A stretch of 32,836 nt of DNA from Anaerophilus nitritigenes (GTDB lineage Bacteria; Bacillota; Clostridia; Peptostreptococcales; Thermotaleaceae), in the NCBI RefSeq assembly GCF_004138215.1, contig NZ_RYYS01000074.1, forward strand, positions 1 to 32,836, given 5' to 3'. The notes beneath the pieces were generated by a model. It searched no databases. It was not told the DNA's origin and saw only the letters and a program-made list of their open reading frames with translations. Both the position numbers and the translations under genes were made by a program. Positions 8,395-17,142 of the stretch are shown piece after piece. Numbering within the stretch: the stretch's first letter is position 1; every line of letters begins with the position of its first letter.

Positions 8395-9771
8395 TTAAAA
8401 GTTTGTTTCATTTTTCACAAACATATGATCTATTGCATCTTTTAAAGAATAGACTCCTATTAATTCCATTTCAACATTTTGAATTTTTTTAATACTTTTT
8501 TGAGGAAGTATACATCTTCTAAAACCCATTTTCCCTGCTTCCTTAATCATCTTTTCCATATTAGAAACTGGTCTTATTTCTCCTGTAAGTCCAATTTCTC
8601 CAATAGCAATAGTATTTGTTGTTTTAATAATCAATCCCCTCATACTTGAAAATATAGCTAAAGCTACCCCTAAGTCTGCTGAAGTCCCTTCTAGCTTTAA
8701 TCCTCCTACTACATTTACATATACATCTTGATTGGCGAGAGGAACTCCTACTTTTTTTTCCAAAACCGCCAAGATTAAATTTAATCTATTCAAATCTACT
8801 CCAATGGCAGCTCTTCTTGCAAATCCTAGATTGGTAGGTGCTACCAAAGCTTGTACTTCCAAAAGCAGAGGTCTTGTTCCTTCTAAGCTACTAATCACAA
8901 TAGCTCCCTCTGTATCTACTACCCCTTCTAAAAAAGTTTCTGATGGATTTAGTACTTCTTTTAAGCCTTCTTCTCTCATTTCAAATACACCAATTTCACT
9001 AGTAGTTCCAAACCTATTCTTAAGGGCACGGAGTACTCTTAATTCCTGTGTTCTTTCTCCTGTAAAATGAAGTACTGTATCTACAAGGTGTTCAAGGATT
9101 CTAGGACCTGCTAATTCTCCTGTCTTTGTTACATGTGCTACAATAAAAATAGGAATATTTTTAGTCTTTGCTACATGCATAATATGATTGGTACATTCTC
9201 TTACTTGAGATACACTTCCAGGGGCAGAAGAAAGCTCTGGTTGAAATAAAGTTTGAATAGAATCTATAATCACTAACGAAGGATTTAAGCTTTTTATATG
9301 TTCCTTGATTTTATCTACGTTCGTTTCTGATACAATCATTAAATCTTTTTCAATAGCTTCAAGTCTTTCTGCTCTCATTTTAATTTGTTCTTCTGATTCT
9401 TCTCCTGATACATAAAGAGTCGTTCCATATGCTTTTGCAATTGTACTACTAGCTTGTAAAATAAGAGTTGACTTTCCAATTCCAGGCTCTCCTGAAATTA
9501 AAACCAAAGAACCCTTAACAAGTCCTCCTCCAAGAACTCTATTAAGTTCTCCTATATGTGTATCTAATCTGTCATAAGTCCCTGATTTGATCTCTCCAAT
9601 AGAAAGAGGTTTGTTCATTCCTGTAATAGTAGGTGATTTTTTATACTTATTTTCTTGTATTCTCTCCTCTACCATACTATTCCAAGTTCCACAGGCACAT
9701 TGACCCATCCATTTAGGACTTTCATATCCGCATTCTTGACATACAAAAATAGTCTTTTCCTTTTTTGCCAT
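8395..9771 (-). CDS. radA: DNA repair and branch-migration protein RadA
   Basis: Acts with RecA in processing recombination intermediates. Start MAKKEKTIFV at 9771 is chosen because GGAGG lies about 6 bases upstream; the longer frame begins at a TTG inside that site. Domains: N-terminal zinc finger (CQECGYESPKWMGQCACGTW, residues 11-30), RecA-like ATPase with Walker A GEPGIGKST and Walker B LVIIDSIQT, the RadA-specific KNRFG motif, and a C-terminal Lon-protease-like domain. The last Cys pair is C-x-C, not the usual C-x-x-C. Upstream is a sigma-A promoter and downstream disA. Confidence 0.95.
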   Translation of the reverse strand: MAKKEKTIFVCQECGYESPKWMGQCACGTWNSMVEERIQENKYKKSPTITGMNKPLSIGEIKSGTYDRLDTHIGELNRVLGGGLVKGSLVLISGEPGIGKSTLILQASSTIAKAYGTTLYVSGEESEEQIKMRAERLEAIEKDLMIVSETNVDKIKEHIKSLNPSLVIIDSIQTLFQPELSSAPGSVSQVRECTNHIMHVAKTKNIPIFIVAHVTKTGELAGPRILEHLVDTVLHFTGERTQELRVLRALKNRFGTTSEIGVFEMREEGLKEVLNPSETFLEGVVDTEGAIVISSLEGTRPLLLEVQALVAPTNLGFARRAAIGVDLNRLNLILAVLEKKVGVPLANQDVYVNVVGGLKLEGTSADLGVALAIFSSMRGLIIKTTNTIAIGEIGLTGEIRPVSNMEKMIKEAGKMGFRRCILPQKSIKKIQNVEMELIGVYSLKDAIDHMFVKNETNF

Positions 9772-9823
9772 TTTATCCTCCAAGATCCTTATTCTCTAAC
9801 AAAACTATAGCCCATCTATTTTG

Positions 9824-9852
9824 ATTTTATACTTTCCATCTCATATAGTCAA
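9824..9852 (-). promoter_or_regulatory. Promoter of radA-disA
   Basis: TTGACT (9847-9852), 17-base spacer, TAAAAT (9824-9829) on the minus strand, between the thrB terminator and radA. Confidence 0.65.
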
Positions 9853-9892
9853 CGAACGACTTTATGCCTATTTTAAAATTTATTATTTAAAA

Positions 9893-9922
9893 ATAGGATA
9901 AACTCTCATGAGTTTATCCTAT
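9893..9922 (-). terminator. Terminator of the thr module, overlapping the thrB stop codon
   Basis: 13-bp perfect stem (ATAGGATAAACTC and complement, loop of 4) followed by a T tract on the minus strand. The thrB TAA lies in the upstream arm of the stem, so the last codons of thrB form part of the hairpin. Confidence 0.85.
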
Positions 9923-10798
9923 CTTTACTCCCATTTCATCTGCTTTTAATATTTTAAACTCCCAATGATTCTCTAGACTTTCTAGATATTTATTCATATT
10001 TTCTTCAAATTGGGTATTATTTTCTTCGATAACAGCTAAAAGAGTAGATCCCGAACCGCTTATGACTTCTGCCTTTGATCCTAATGATTTTGCATGATCA
10101 AATATTTTTTCTATATCTTTAATAAGAGGAAATCTATAAGGTTGATGAATTCTATCCTCCATAGAAATTCTGAGCTTATCTATTTCGCCATTATTCATAG
10201 CACATATAAGCATTGCCACTCTTGATAAATTAAAAATACAATCCTCTTTGCTATAAGCATTTGCAATTACTTTTCTTGCTTCGTGAGTAGATACAAAAAA
10301 GTCAGGACTCATTGCAGCAAATCTTAAATTTTTTGGAACATTTACCTTTGAATACACAACTTTGTCATTTTCATAGATAGATGCATACATCCCTCCTAAA
10401 ACAGCAGGTACAATATTATCTGGATGCCCTTCCATATTGGTTCCTATATGAATCATATCATCTTTTGTAAGTACATTTCCAAGTATTGTATTGGCAATCA
10501 TAATTCCACCTACAATAGCAGTTGCACTACTACCTAAGCCTCTACTCATAGGTATTTTTATATTGGGTGTAATTTTTATTCCATCTATTTTTGTTTCATG
10601 TTCATCTAAAACCTTTTTCATACTTTGATAAACCAAGTTCTCTTCTAGTGGAAGATCACAATCTACGATTTTTAGTCCATTTTCATTTTTTTCTACCTTC
10701 CATTCATTATAAAGAGACAAAGCCATTCCTAATGTATCAAATCCAGGACCCATATTGGCAGTAGTTGCAGGAACTCGTACTTTAAACATATTCATCAT
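9914..10798 (-). CDS. thrB: Homoserine kinase
   Basis: Phosphorylates homoserine with ATP, the step before threonine synthase. 294 residues of the GHMP kinase family. Seen: substrate-side motif VPATTANMGPGFDTLGMAL near the N-terminus, ATP-binding PMSRGLGSSATAIVGG, and the C-terminal GHMP motif AEVISGSGSTLLAV. The thrC stop codon lies one base before the first ATG. Three in-frame ATGs (10798, 10795, 10789) are possible, and the AGG-rich end of thrC can serve any of them, so the exact start is uncertain by up to 3 residues. Its last codons form part of the terminator. Confidence 0.95.
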   Translation of the reverse strand: MMNMFKVRVPATTANMGPGFDTLGMALSLYNEWKVEKNENGLKIVDCDLPLEENLVYQSMKKVLDEHETKIDGIKITPNIKIPMSRGLGSSATAIVGGIMIANTILGNVLTKDDMIHIGTNMEGHPDNIVPAVLGGMYASIYENDKVVYSKVNVPKNLRFAAMSPDFFVSTHEARKVIANAYSKEDCIFNLSRVAMLICAMNNGEIDKLRISMEDRIHQPYRFPLIKDIEKIFDHAKSLGSKAEVISGSGSTLLAVIEENNTQFEENMNKYLESLENHWEFKILKADEMGVKIG

Positions 10799-10799
10799 C

Positions 10800-11849
10800 C
10801 TAACCTATAATTTCTTTTTCTACAAGGTCAAAATCGGCTTTTATTTCTTTAATATTTCCTCCCATATTTACTGCAATGTCAGGATCTTTTAGTCCATTTC
10901 CTGTAAGAACACATACAACTTTGCCTTTTTTTATTTTTCCTTCTTTATACAGCTTATAGATTCCTGCAATAGAAATACAAGAAGCAGGCTCTGCAAAAAT
11001 ACCTTCTTTACTTGCTAAAAGTGAATATGCTTTTAAAATTTCTTCATCACTAATTTTATTGATTTTCCCATTAGATTCTTCAAGTGCCTCTACAGCTTTT
11101 TGCCAACTAGCAGGATTTCCTATTCGAATAGCTGTAGCAATAGTCTCAGGATTTTCAAATACCTTGTTTTCTACAATAGGAGCGGCTCCTTCTGCCTGGA
11201 AGCCTAACAATTGTGGAAGCTTATTAATTTTTTGATGTTCTTTATACTCTTTAAACCCTTTCCAATAAGCAGTTATATTTCCTGCATTTCCTACTGGAAT
11301 AGATAGATAATCTGGTGCTTCCTCTAATTGATCACACACTTCAAATGCTGCTGTTTTTTGTCCTTCAATTCTATAAGGATTTACAGAATTTACAAGGGTA
11401 ATAGGATGTTTCTTTGAAATTTCTTTCACCATATTTAAAGCATCATCAAAGTTTCCATCTATAGCAATAATTTGAGCTCCATAAGCAATCGCTTGGGCTA
11501 ATTTTCCCATGGCAATTTTTTTATTAGGAATAATCACAATAGATTTTATTCCAGCCTTCGCTGCAAAAGCTGCTGCTGCTGCTGAAGTATTTCCAGTAGA
11601 TGCACAAATAATAGCTTTAGATCCTTCTTCTACAGCCTTTGTTACTGCCATAGTCATACCTCTATCTTTAAAAGATCCAGTAGGATTGAGTCCATCATAT
11701 TTTAAATAAATCTCTAATCCTTCCATTTCTTTTTCAATATTTTTTGCTCGAATGAGTGGTGTATTTCCTTCACACAAAGAAATAATTTTTGTATTTTCTC
11801 TCACAGGTAAATATTTTCTATACTGATGAATGAGTCCTTGCCATTTCAT
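10800..11849 (-). CDS. thrC: Threonine synthase
   Basis: PLP enzyme converting O-phosphohomoserine to threonine. 349 residues, the short form found in Firmicutes. The PLP lysine lies in [11 protein letters not shown], the phosphate-binding loop is [14 protein letters not shown], and [19 protein letters not shown] is also characteristic. GGGGG lies 7-8 bases before the ATG. It sits between an ACT-domain protein (13 bases upstream) and thrB (adjacent), forming a three-gene threonine module. Homoserine dehydrogenase, often in such clusters, is absent here. Confidence 0.95.
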   Translation of the reverse strand: MKWQGLIHQYRKYLPVRENTKIISLCEGNTPLIRAKNIEKEMEGLEIYLKYDGLNPTGSFKDRGMTMAVTKAVEEGSKAIICASTGNTSAAAAAFAAKAGIKSIVIIPNKKIAMGKLAQAIAYGAQIIAIDGNFDDALNMVKEISKKHPITLVNSVNPYRIEGQKTAAFEVCDQLEEAPDYLSIPVGNAGNITAYWKGFKEYKEHQKINKLPQLLGFQAEGAAPIVENKVFENPETIATAIRIGNPASWQKAVEALEESNGKINKISDEEILKAYSLLASKEGIFAEPASCISIAGIYKLYKEGKIKKGKVVCVLTGNGLKDPDIAVNMGGNIKEIKADFDLVEKEIIG

Positions 11850-11862
11850 GTTACCGTCCCCC

Positions 11863-12303
11863 TTATTCCATAGCGATGAGTTCTACTTTTGTAGTTCCTT
11901 CTATATTATTTAAAGCTTTTAAAACATAATCAATGTCTCTGTTAGATTCTGATATATCAAATGTAATACTTACATTTGCAATTCCATTAATAGGAATATC
12001 TTGGTTAATGGTTAATATATTTACATTACACTCAGCCATGGTTGTTAAAAGTTTTGATAAATGCCCAGGCGAATTCTCTAGTAAGAGTGTAATAGTTACC
12101 TTCTGCCCTCTACTTCCTTCTGAGGGAGTTGAAATATAATCTTTGTACTTATAAAAAGTACTTCTACTAATTCCTGTCATTTGAGTTGCTTCCGTTACTC
12201 CTTTTGCTTTTCCTCTTCTTAGTAATTCTTTTGTCTTTAATACCTTTTCATAAATATCTGGAAGGATCTTAGTATCTATAATTAAAAATTTCCTATTGCT
12301 CAC
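11863..12303 (-). CDS. ACT-domain regulatory protein (UPF0735/PheB-like)
   Basis: 146 residues. The frame begins at a GTG at 12312, but that codon overlaps the GGAG site. The second GTG at 12303 has 8-base spacing and gives [10 protein letters not shown], the expected family start. The N-terminal half contains a helix-turn-helix-like segment ([21 protein letters not shown]). The C-terminal half is an ACT domain ([20 protein letters not shown], then [20 protein letters not shown]), which usually binds an amino acid. First gene of the ACT-thrC-thrB unit, it is probably an amino-acid-responsive regulator, although a direct ligand has not been shown by anything in the sequence. Confidence 0.88.
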   Translation of the reverse strand: MSNRKFLIIDTKILPDIYEKVLKTKELLRRGKAKGVTEATQMTGISRSTFYKYKDYISTPSEGSRGQKVTITLLLENSPGHLSKLLTTMAECNVNILTINQDIPINGIANVSITFDISESNRDIDYVLKALNNIEGTTKVELIAME

Positions 12304-12367
12304 TGAGTCCACTCCTTTTGTCTTTTAAGCATATACATTTGTTTTTTATTTGCGAACTTATTTTTAT

Positions 12368-12396
12368 ATAGTACCATATCTTTATATTATATACAA
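12368..12396 (-). promoter_or_regulatory. Probable promoter of the ACT-thrC-thrB unit
   Basis: TTGTAT (12391-12396), 17-base spacer, TACTAT (12368-12373) on the minus strand, just after the clpC terminator. No T-box or riboswitch is seen in the short leader. Confidence 0.5.
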
Positions 12397-12411
12397 TATA
12401 TTTTTATAAAA

Positions 12412-12435
12412 AAAGCTGCTTTTAAAAGCAGCTTT
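12412..12435 (-). terminator. Terminator of the ctsR-clpC operon
   Basis: 24-bp perfect palindrome centred on TTTAAA followed by a run of T on the minus strand. The clpC stop codon lies in its first arm. Confidence 0.85.
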
Positions 12436-14881
12436 ATTCATTCTTTCCTAGTTTTAATTTATTTCTAAATATAATCTCTCCATTTTGTACATCTACATAA
12501 ATTTCATCATTCTTAGAAATATTTCCTCTTAAAATTTCTTCTGATAAGGAGTCTTCTATCATTTTTCTTATGGCTCTTTTTAACGGACGAGCTCCATATT
12601 CTGGATCAAATCCTTTTTCTCCAAGTAACTTCTTCGCCTCATCTGAAATTTCAATATGGATATTTAATTCTTTCATTCTGTTTGCTAAATCTAAAATCAT
12701 AAGATCTACAATTTGATAAATATCACTTTGACTTAATCCATGAAATACAATCACTTCATCTATTCTATTTAGAAATTCTGGCCTAAAGTTTGTTTTTAAC
12801 TCACCAATCACATTTTCTTTCATTTTTTCATATGCATTTTTTTTCTCATCTTCTATATTTCCTGTAAATCCTAATGTTTTTTGCTTTTTAATTGTATGAG
12901 CTCCTACATTAGAAGTCATAATAATTACTGTATTTTTAAAATCTACTACTTTTCCTTTTGAATCTGTAAGTCTTCCATCATCTAAAATTTGAAGCAATAT
13001 ATTAAATACATCTGGATGGGCTTTTTCAATTTCATCAAATAACACTACTGAATATGGCTTTCTTCTTATTTTTTCTGTTAATTGTCCTCCTTCATCATAT
13101 CCTACATATCCTGGAGGAGATCCCACAAGACGAGATACAGCATGCTTTTCCATATATTCAGACATATCAATACGAATCATTGCATCTTCATCTCCAAATA
13201 AAACTTCTGCTAGTGCCTTTGAAAGCTCAGTTTTTCCTACTCCTGTAGGCCCTAAGAAAATAAATGATCCCACTGGACGTTTTGGATCTTTAAGTCCTAC
13301 TCTAGCTCTTCTTACTGCTTTTGCAATTGCCTCTACTGCTTCCTCTTGCCCAATTACTCTCTCATGTAAAATCTCTTCCATATTTAAAAGTTTATTTGAT
13401 TCTTCTTTTGCTAATTTATTTACTGGAATCCCAGTCCAACTAGACACAGTTTGAGCAATCTCTTCTTCTCCTACAGTTGCTTTGCCTGAATGACCAGCTT
13501 TCCAATTTTTTTGCCTATCACTAAGTTCTTCTTTTCCCTTTTTTTCTTTATCTCTTAATCTTGCAGCTTTTTCAAAATCTTGAATACTAATAGCTTCTTC
13601 CTTTTCTTTTGCTATTTCTTCTAATTTTTCTTCTAAATCCTTAAGCTCTGGAGGCTGAGTTACCATTTGCAAGCGAAGCTTTGAAGCTGCCTCATCCATT
13701 AAATCCACTGCTTTATCTGGTAAAAATCGATCTGTAATGTATCTATGAGATAAATTTGCTGCTGTCTTTAATGCTTCATCTGTAATTTTTACTCCATGAT
13801 GAGCCTCATATTTATCTCTTAATCCTTTTAAAATTTCTATTGTCTCTTCCACAGTAGGTTCTTCTACGTAAATAGGTTGAAATCTTCTTTCTAAAGCAGG
13901 ATCTTTTTCAATATGCTTTCTATACTCATCTAAAGTAGTAGCCCCAATTGCTTGGAGTTCTCCTCTTGCCAAAGCTGGTTTTAAAATATTAGAAGCATCA
14001 ATAGCCCCCTCTGCAGCTCCAGCTCCAATAATCGTATGCATCTCATCTATAAATAAAACTACATCCTTGGATTCTCTTAATTCGTTCATAACTTTTTTTA
14101 GACGATCTTCAAATTCTCCTCTATATTTTGCACCTGCTACCATAGAAGCTAAATCTAATGTAACTACTCTTTTATCTTTTAATGTTTGTGGAATATTTCC
14201 TTCTATAATCTTTTGCGCTAAACCTTCTGCTATTGCAGTTTTCCCTACTCCTGGCTCTCCAATTAAACAAGGGTTATTTTTTGTCCTTCTACTTAATATT
14301 TGTATTACTCTTTCAATTTCTTTATCTCTTCCAATAACAGGATCTACTTTTCCTTCTCTCACCATTTCTGTAAGATCTCTTCCATATTCATTTAAAGTAG
14401 GTGTATCCTTACGATAAACTTTTTCTATATTGTCTCCATTTGGAGTGCTTAAAAGCTTTATCACTTCTTCTCTTGCTTTAGAAAGACTCACTCCACTATC
14501 CATAAGAAGCTTAGCTGCCACTCCTTCTCCTTCACGTATAATCCCTAATAAAAGATGCTCTGTTCCTATATAGTTATGTCCTAATCTTCTTCCTTCTACA
14601 AAACTAAGTTCAAAAATTCTTTTTGTCCTTGGAGTAAATCCCATAACTTGTATATCATCCATATTTCCTAAACCTATTACATCTTTTATTTTTTCTTTAA
14701 TCTGTTCTACATTTACATTCATATTTTGTAGTGCTTTTGCTGCAATTCCTTCTCCTTCTCTTAAAAGGCCTAACAAGAGATGTTCTGTTCCAACATAATT
14801 ATGTCCAAGACTTCTTGCTTCTTCTTGAGAAAGTATAATCACCTTTTGTGCACGCTCTGTAAATCGATTAAACATGTCCAT
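12434..14881 (-). CDS. clpC: ATP-dependent Clp protease ATPase subunit ClpC
   Basis: HSP100 unfoldase that feeds substrates to ClpP, including arginine-phosphorylated proteins marked by McsB. 815 residues with start MDMFNRF at 14881, 9 bases after GGAGG; the longer frame starts at a GTG inside that site. Domains: two Clp_N repeats (residues 1-145, each with [13 protein letters not shown] or [13 protein letters not shown]), D1 AAA+ with Walker A GEPGVGKT (about 208-215) and Walker [10 protein letters not shown], and a middle region with a UVR-like segment ([20 protein letters not shown]). D2 AAA+ follows, with [19 protein letters not shown] and a C-terminal small domain. The mcsB stop codon is 12 bases upstream and merges with the ribosome site. 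Confidence 0.97.
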   Translation of the reverse strand: MDMFNRFTERAQKVIILSQEEARSLGHNYVGTEHLLLGLLREGEGIAAKALQNMNVNVEQIKEKIKDVIGLGNMDDIQVMGFTPRTKRIFELSFVEGRRLGHNYIGTEHLLLGIIREGEGVAAKLLMDSGVSLSKAREEVIKLLSTPNGDNIEKVYRKDTPTLNEYGRDLTEMVREGKVDPVIGRDKEIERVIQILSRRTKNNPCLIGEPGVGKTAIAEGLAQKIIEGNIPQTLKDKRVVTLDLASMVAGAKYRGEFEDRLKKVMNELRESKDVVLFIDEMHTIIGAGAAEGAIDASNILKPALARGELQAIGATTLDEYRKHIEKDPALERRFQPIYVEEPTVEETIEILKGLRDKYEAHHGVKITDEALKTAANLSHRYITDRFLPDKAVDLMDEAASKLRLQMVTQPPELKDLEEKLEEIAKEKEEAISIQDFEKAARLRDKEKKGKEELSDRQKNWKAGHSGKATVGEEEIAQTVSSWTGIPVNKLAKEESNKLLNMEEILHERVIGQEEAVEAIAKAVRRARVGLKDPKRPVGSFIFLGPTGVGKTELSKALAEVLFGDEDAMIRIDMSEYMEKHAVSRLVGSPPGYVGYDEGGQLTEKIRRKPYSVVLFDEIEKAHPDVFNILLQILDDGRLTDSKGKVVDFKNTVIIMTSNVGAHTIKKQKTLGFTGNIEDEKKNAYEKMKENVIGELKTNFRPEFLNRIDEVIVFHGLSQSDIYQIVDLMILDLANRMKELNIHIEISDEAKKLLGEKGFDPEYGARPLKRAIRKMIEDSLSEEILRGNISKNDEIYVDVQNGEIIFRNKLKLGKNE

Positions 14882-14893
14882 ATGATACACCTC

Positions 14894-15922
14894 CTAGTAT
14901 TTTAATTTTTCTCTAACCATAGTTGCTCTTCTTATATCTCTTTCATTACTACTTAAAGATTTATTTGCCTGTTTTTGAAGATAAGATGGTTGAATTAAAA
15001 CCATAATTTCATTAACATTTTCAGTGGAAACATCTTTTAAAATTCCCAAATCCATTCCAAGTCTTACATCTGATAAAAGCTTCATACATTCTTGAGTAGT
15101 TAAAATTCTTGCATTACATAGTATTCCAAAAGATCTATAAATCTTATCCTCTAACTGGATTTTATTATTAGAAAGAATGGTACTTCTTGCATCCCTCTCC
15201 TTTTGAATAATTTGCTTTGTAACATCCTTAAGGTTTTGTATTATTTCTTTTTCACTTCTTCCTAGTGTTAGTTGATTGGATATTTGAAATACATTTCCTA
15301 TAAATTCTGTTCCTTCTCCATAAAGGCCTCTTACTGCAAGACCAATTTGGTTTGCTGCTTGTAAAATTCTGTTCATATATCCGACCATAGATAAAGCAGG
15401 AAGATGTATCATAACAGAAGCTCTTATTCCTGTACCTATATTTGTAGGGCAAGATGTTAAGTATCCTAATTTTTCATCAAAAGCATATTTTACTCCTTCT
15501 TCTAGAACATCATCCACTTTATCTGCTATATCAAAAGCATTCTCCAATTGAAATCCTGGTAATAAACATTGAATTCTTATATGGTCTTCTTCATTAATCA
15601 TAATACTAATAGACTCATCTTGATTCAAAAGTGCAGCACTTTTTTCATAGTTTGCTGCTAAATAAGGACTAATAATATGCTTTTCTACTAATACCTGTCT
15701 TTCTAATGATGAGATTTCATTTAATTCAATAAATTTACACTCATTCTTTAGACTACTATTTCCTTTTAAAATCGTGTCAGAAATTAATTCATGAACTTCT
15801 TTACTTTTTCCTTTCGTTAGAGCTATTGGAAAAGGAAATTCCTCAAGATTTCTAGCTAAGCGTATTCTACTACTAATGATAATATCCCCATCTGGACCTA
15901 ACTCATTCATCCATTTTGTCAT
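14894..15922 (-). CDS. mcsB: Protein-arginine kinase McsB
   Basis: Phosphorylates arginines on CtsR and damaged proteins, which then become ClpC-ClpP substrates. 342 residues, start MTKWMNEL at 15922 (AGGAGGTG upstream; the GTG at 15928 overlaps that site). Phosphagen-kinase-like motifs are visible: IIISSRIRLARNLEEFPFP (nucleotide-binding arginines), INEEDHIRIQ (catalytic region) and TSCPTNIGTGIRASV. The C-terminal RDIRRATMVREKL matches the phosphoarginine-sensing region in the family. It sits 11 bases after mcsA, and its TAG stop touches the clpC Shine-Dalgarno, suggesting coupling. Confidence 0.95.
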   Translation of the reverse strand: MTKWMNELGPDGDIIISSRIRLARNLEEFPFPIALTKGKSKEVHELISDTILKGNSSLKNECKFIELNEISSLERQVLVEKHIISPYLAANYEKSAALLNQDESISIMINEEDHIRIQCLLPGFQLENAFDIADKVDDVLEEGVKYAFDEKLGYLTSCPTNIGTGIRASVMIHLPALSMVGYMNRILQAANQIGLAVRGLYGEGTEFIGNVFQISNQLTLGRSEKEIIQNLKDVTKQIIQKERDARSTILSNNKIQLEDKIYRSFGILCNARILTTQECMKLLSDVRLGMDLGILKDVSTENVNEIMVLIQPSYLQKQANKSLSSNERDIRRATMVREKLKY

Positions 15923-15933
15923 ATTCACACCTC

Positions 15934-16446
15934 CTAAGCTTCCCTTTTGATTTGATTTTGTAGCTCTTTAATTTGATCTCTTAAATAAGCTGCATCTTCA
16001 AATGCTTCTTTTCTAATAGCATCATTCAACTTTATTTTTAATTCTGTAATTTGATTTTTAATTCTTAATGATCCCCCTGCTCTTTTTGGAATTTTACCTA
16101 TATGACTTTCATTTCCTTGTATTCTTTTAATCAATGTATTTAGTTTTTCATAAAAAGCATGATAGCACTTTGAGCATCCTAATCTACCTATTTGCTTAAA
16201 TTTTCCATATGTCATACCACAATGATCACATTTCGTAGCTTGTATATAATCTACTTTGATAGGAGAATCTTGTATAGAATCTAATATACCTGTTAAAAAA
16301 TTATTAATAGAAAAAGAATTTTCAAAGGTCACTTGTTCTGTTTGTTTTGCACATTGTTCACATAAATGTAACTCTGTTTTTGTATCATTTAAAATTTTAG
16401 TTAGATGAACAGTAGCAGGTCTTTTATTACACTTTTCACATATCAT
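15934..16446 (-). CDS. mcsA: McsB activator McsA (zinc-finger UVR protein)
   Basis: Stimulates the McsB kinase. 170 residues. Two zinc-finger modules: CEKC and CEQC at the N-terminus (residues 3-32), and CDHC with CSKC in the middle. A C-terminal UVR motif (LNDAIRKEAFEDAAYLRDQI) resembles that in ClpC and UvrB. The ATG overlaps the ctsR stop as ATGA, and a GGGAGGG site lies inside the end of ctsR. Member of the CtsR operon. Confidence 0.94.
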   Translation of the reverse strand: MICEKCNKRPATVHLTKILNDTKTELHLCEQCAKQTEQVTFENSFSINNFLTGILDSIQDSPIKVDYIQATKCDHCGMTYGKFKQIGRLGCSKCYHAFYEKLNTLIKRIQGNESHIGKIPKRAGGSLRIKNQITELKIKLNDAIRKEAFEDAAYLRDQIKELQNQIKREA

Positions 16447-16919
16447 ATGGATTCCCTCCCTTTAAAATTAAATATAGAAACGATCATACTCTTAAGGAGA
16501 TTTGCTCTAATTTCATCCTTTATATTCATAGGAGTACTAATGCTTCTATCATTGATAGCCGCCTTCATCATATCTTTTTCTCTTTCTGTAATGATTTTTT
16601 TATCTGTTAAAAAATCAATGATGGCTTCTGCTTTCATACTACTAATGCTCTCTCCAATTTCATGAAGTAATAAATTTACATATTGGTTTTTATCTATATG
16701 GGTTTGAACAATTTTAATATGTCCACCTCCACCTCTTCTACTTTCAATTAAATATCCTTTATCTAAAGTAAAACGAGTCGTCAGTACATAATTAATTTGA
16801 GAAGGAGCACAATTAAAGTAACTGGCTAATTCATTTCTTTGAATTTCAATACTTCTATTATTAGCATCCTCTAGAAGTTCTTTTATAAATATTTCAATCA
16901 AATCACTTATTCTCGCCAT
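16443..16919 (-). CDS. ctsR: Class III stress gene repressor CtsR
   Basis: Dimeric winged-helix repressor of clp genes, inactivated by heat and McsB. 158 residues from MARISDL; the ATG at 16925 sits directly against the GGGAG site, so 16919 is chosen. The N-terminal HTH (LASYFNCAPSQINYVLTTRF) and the heat-sensing glycine-rich wing with neighbouring arginines (ESRRGGGGHIKI) are clear. A helical C-terminal dimer domain follows. The gene represses its own operon via the operator at 16933-16949. Confidence 0.96.
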   Translation of the reverse strand: MARISDLIEIFIKELLEDANNRSIEIQRNELASYFNCAPSQINYVLTTRFTLDKGYLIESRRGGGGHIKIVQTHIDKNQYVNLLLHEIGESISSMKAEAIIDFLTDKKIITEREKDMMKAAINDRSISTPMNIKDEIRANLLKSMIVSIFNFKGRESI

Positions 16920-16932
16920 TGCCATCTCCCTT

Positions 16933-16949
16933 TTTGACTTTCTTTGACT
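16933..16949 (-). promoter_or_regulatory. CtsR operator
   Basis: On the minus strand AGTCAAA-GAA-AGTCAAA, a perfect match to the CtsR heptad direct repeat RGTCAAA-NAN-RGTCAAA. It lies between the -10 and the ctsR ribosome site. Confidence 0.95.
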
Positions 16950-16956
16950 TTAGTAT

Positions 16957-16985
16957 ATTGTAATGAATTTTCATCATATTTTCAA
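16957..16985 (-). promoter_or_regulatory. Promoter of ctsR-mcsA-mcsB-clpC
   Basis: TTGAAA (16980-16985), 17-base spacer, TACAAT (16957-16962) on the minus strand, immediately upstream of the CtsR operator. Confidence 0.7.
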
Positions 16986-17101
16986 GGGCTGTCTTCTTTT
17001 TTATTTCCCTTTTTCTGAAAATTAATCATCATCATCCTTGTTTTTCTTTATTTTTCTATATATTTTTACCATTTCTCTCTCTTTTTATCTAACTTAAAAA
17101 A

Positions 17102-17120
17102 AGCCAATCATAGATTGGCT
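17102..17120 (-). terminator. Terminator after the EF-G-like gene
   Basis: 8-bp stem AGCCAATC/GATTGGCT, 3-base loop, then seven T residues on the minus strand. Confidence 0.8.
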
Positions 17121-17142
17121 CAGATTGTTGACAAACTATATT

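Noticed and set aside
9849-9860. CGAAC near the radA promoter as a LexA box
   Set aside because: No second half-site at the required distance.
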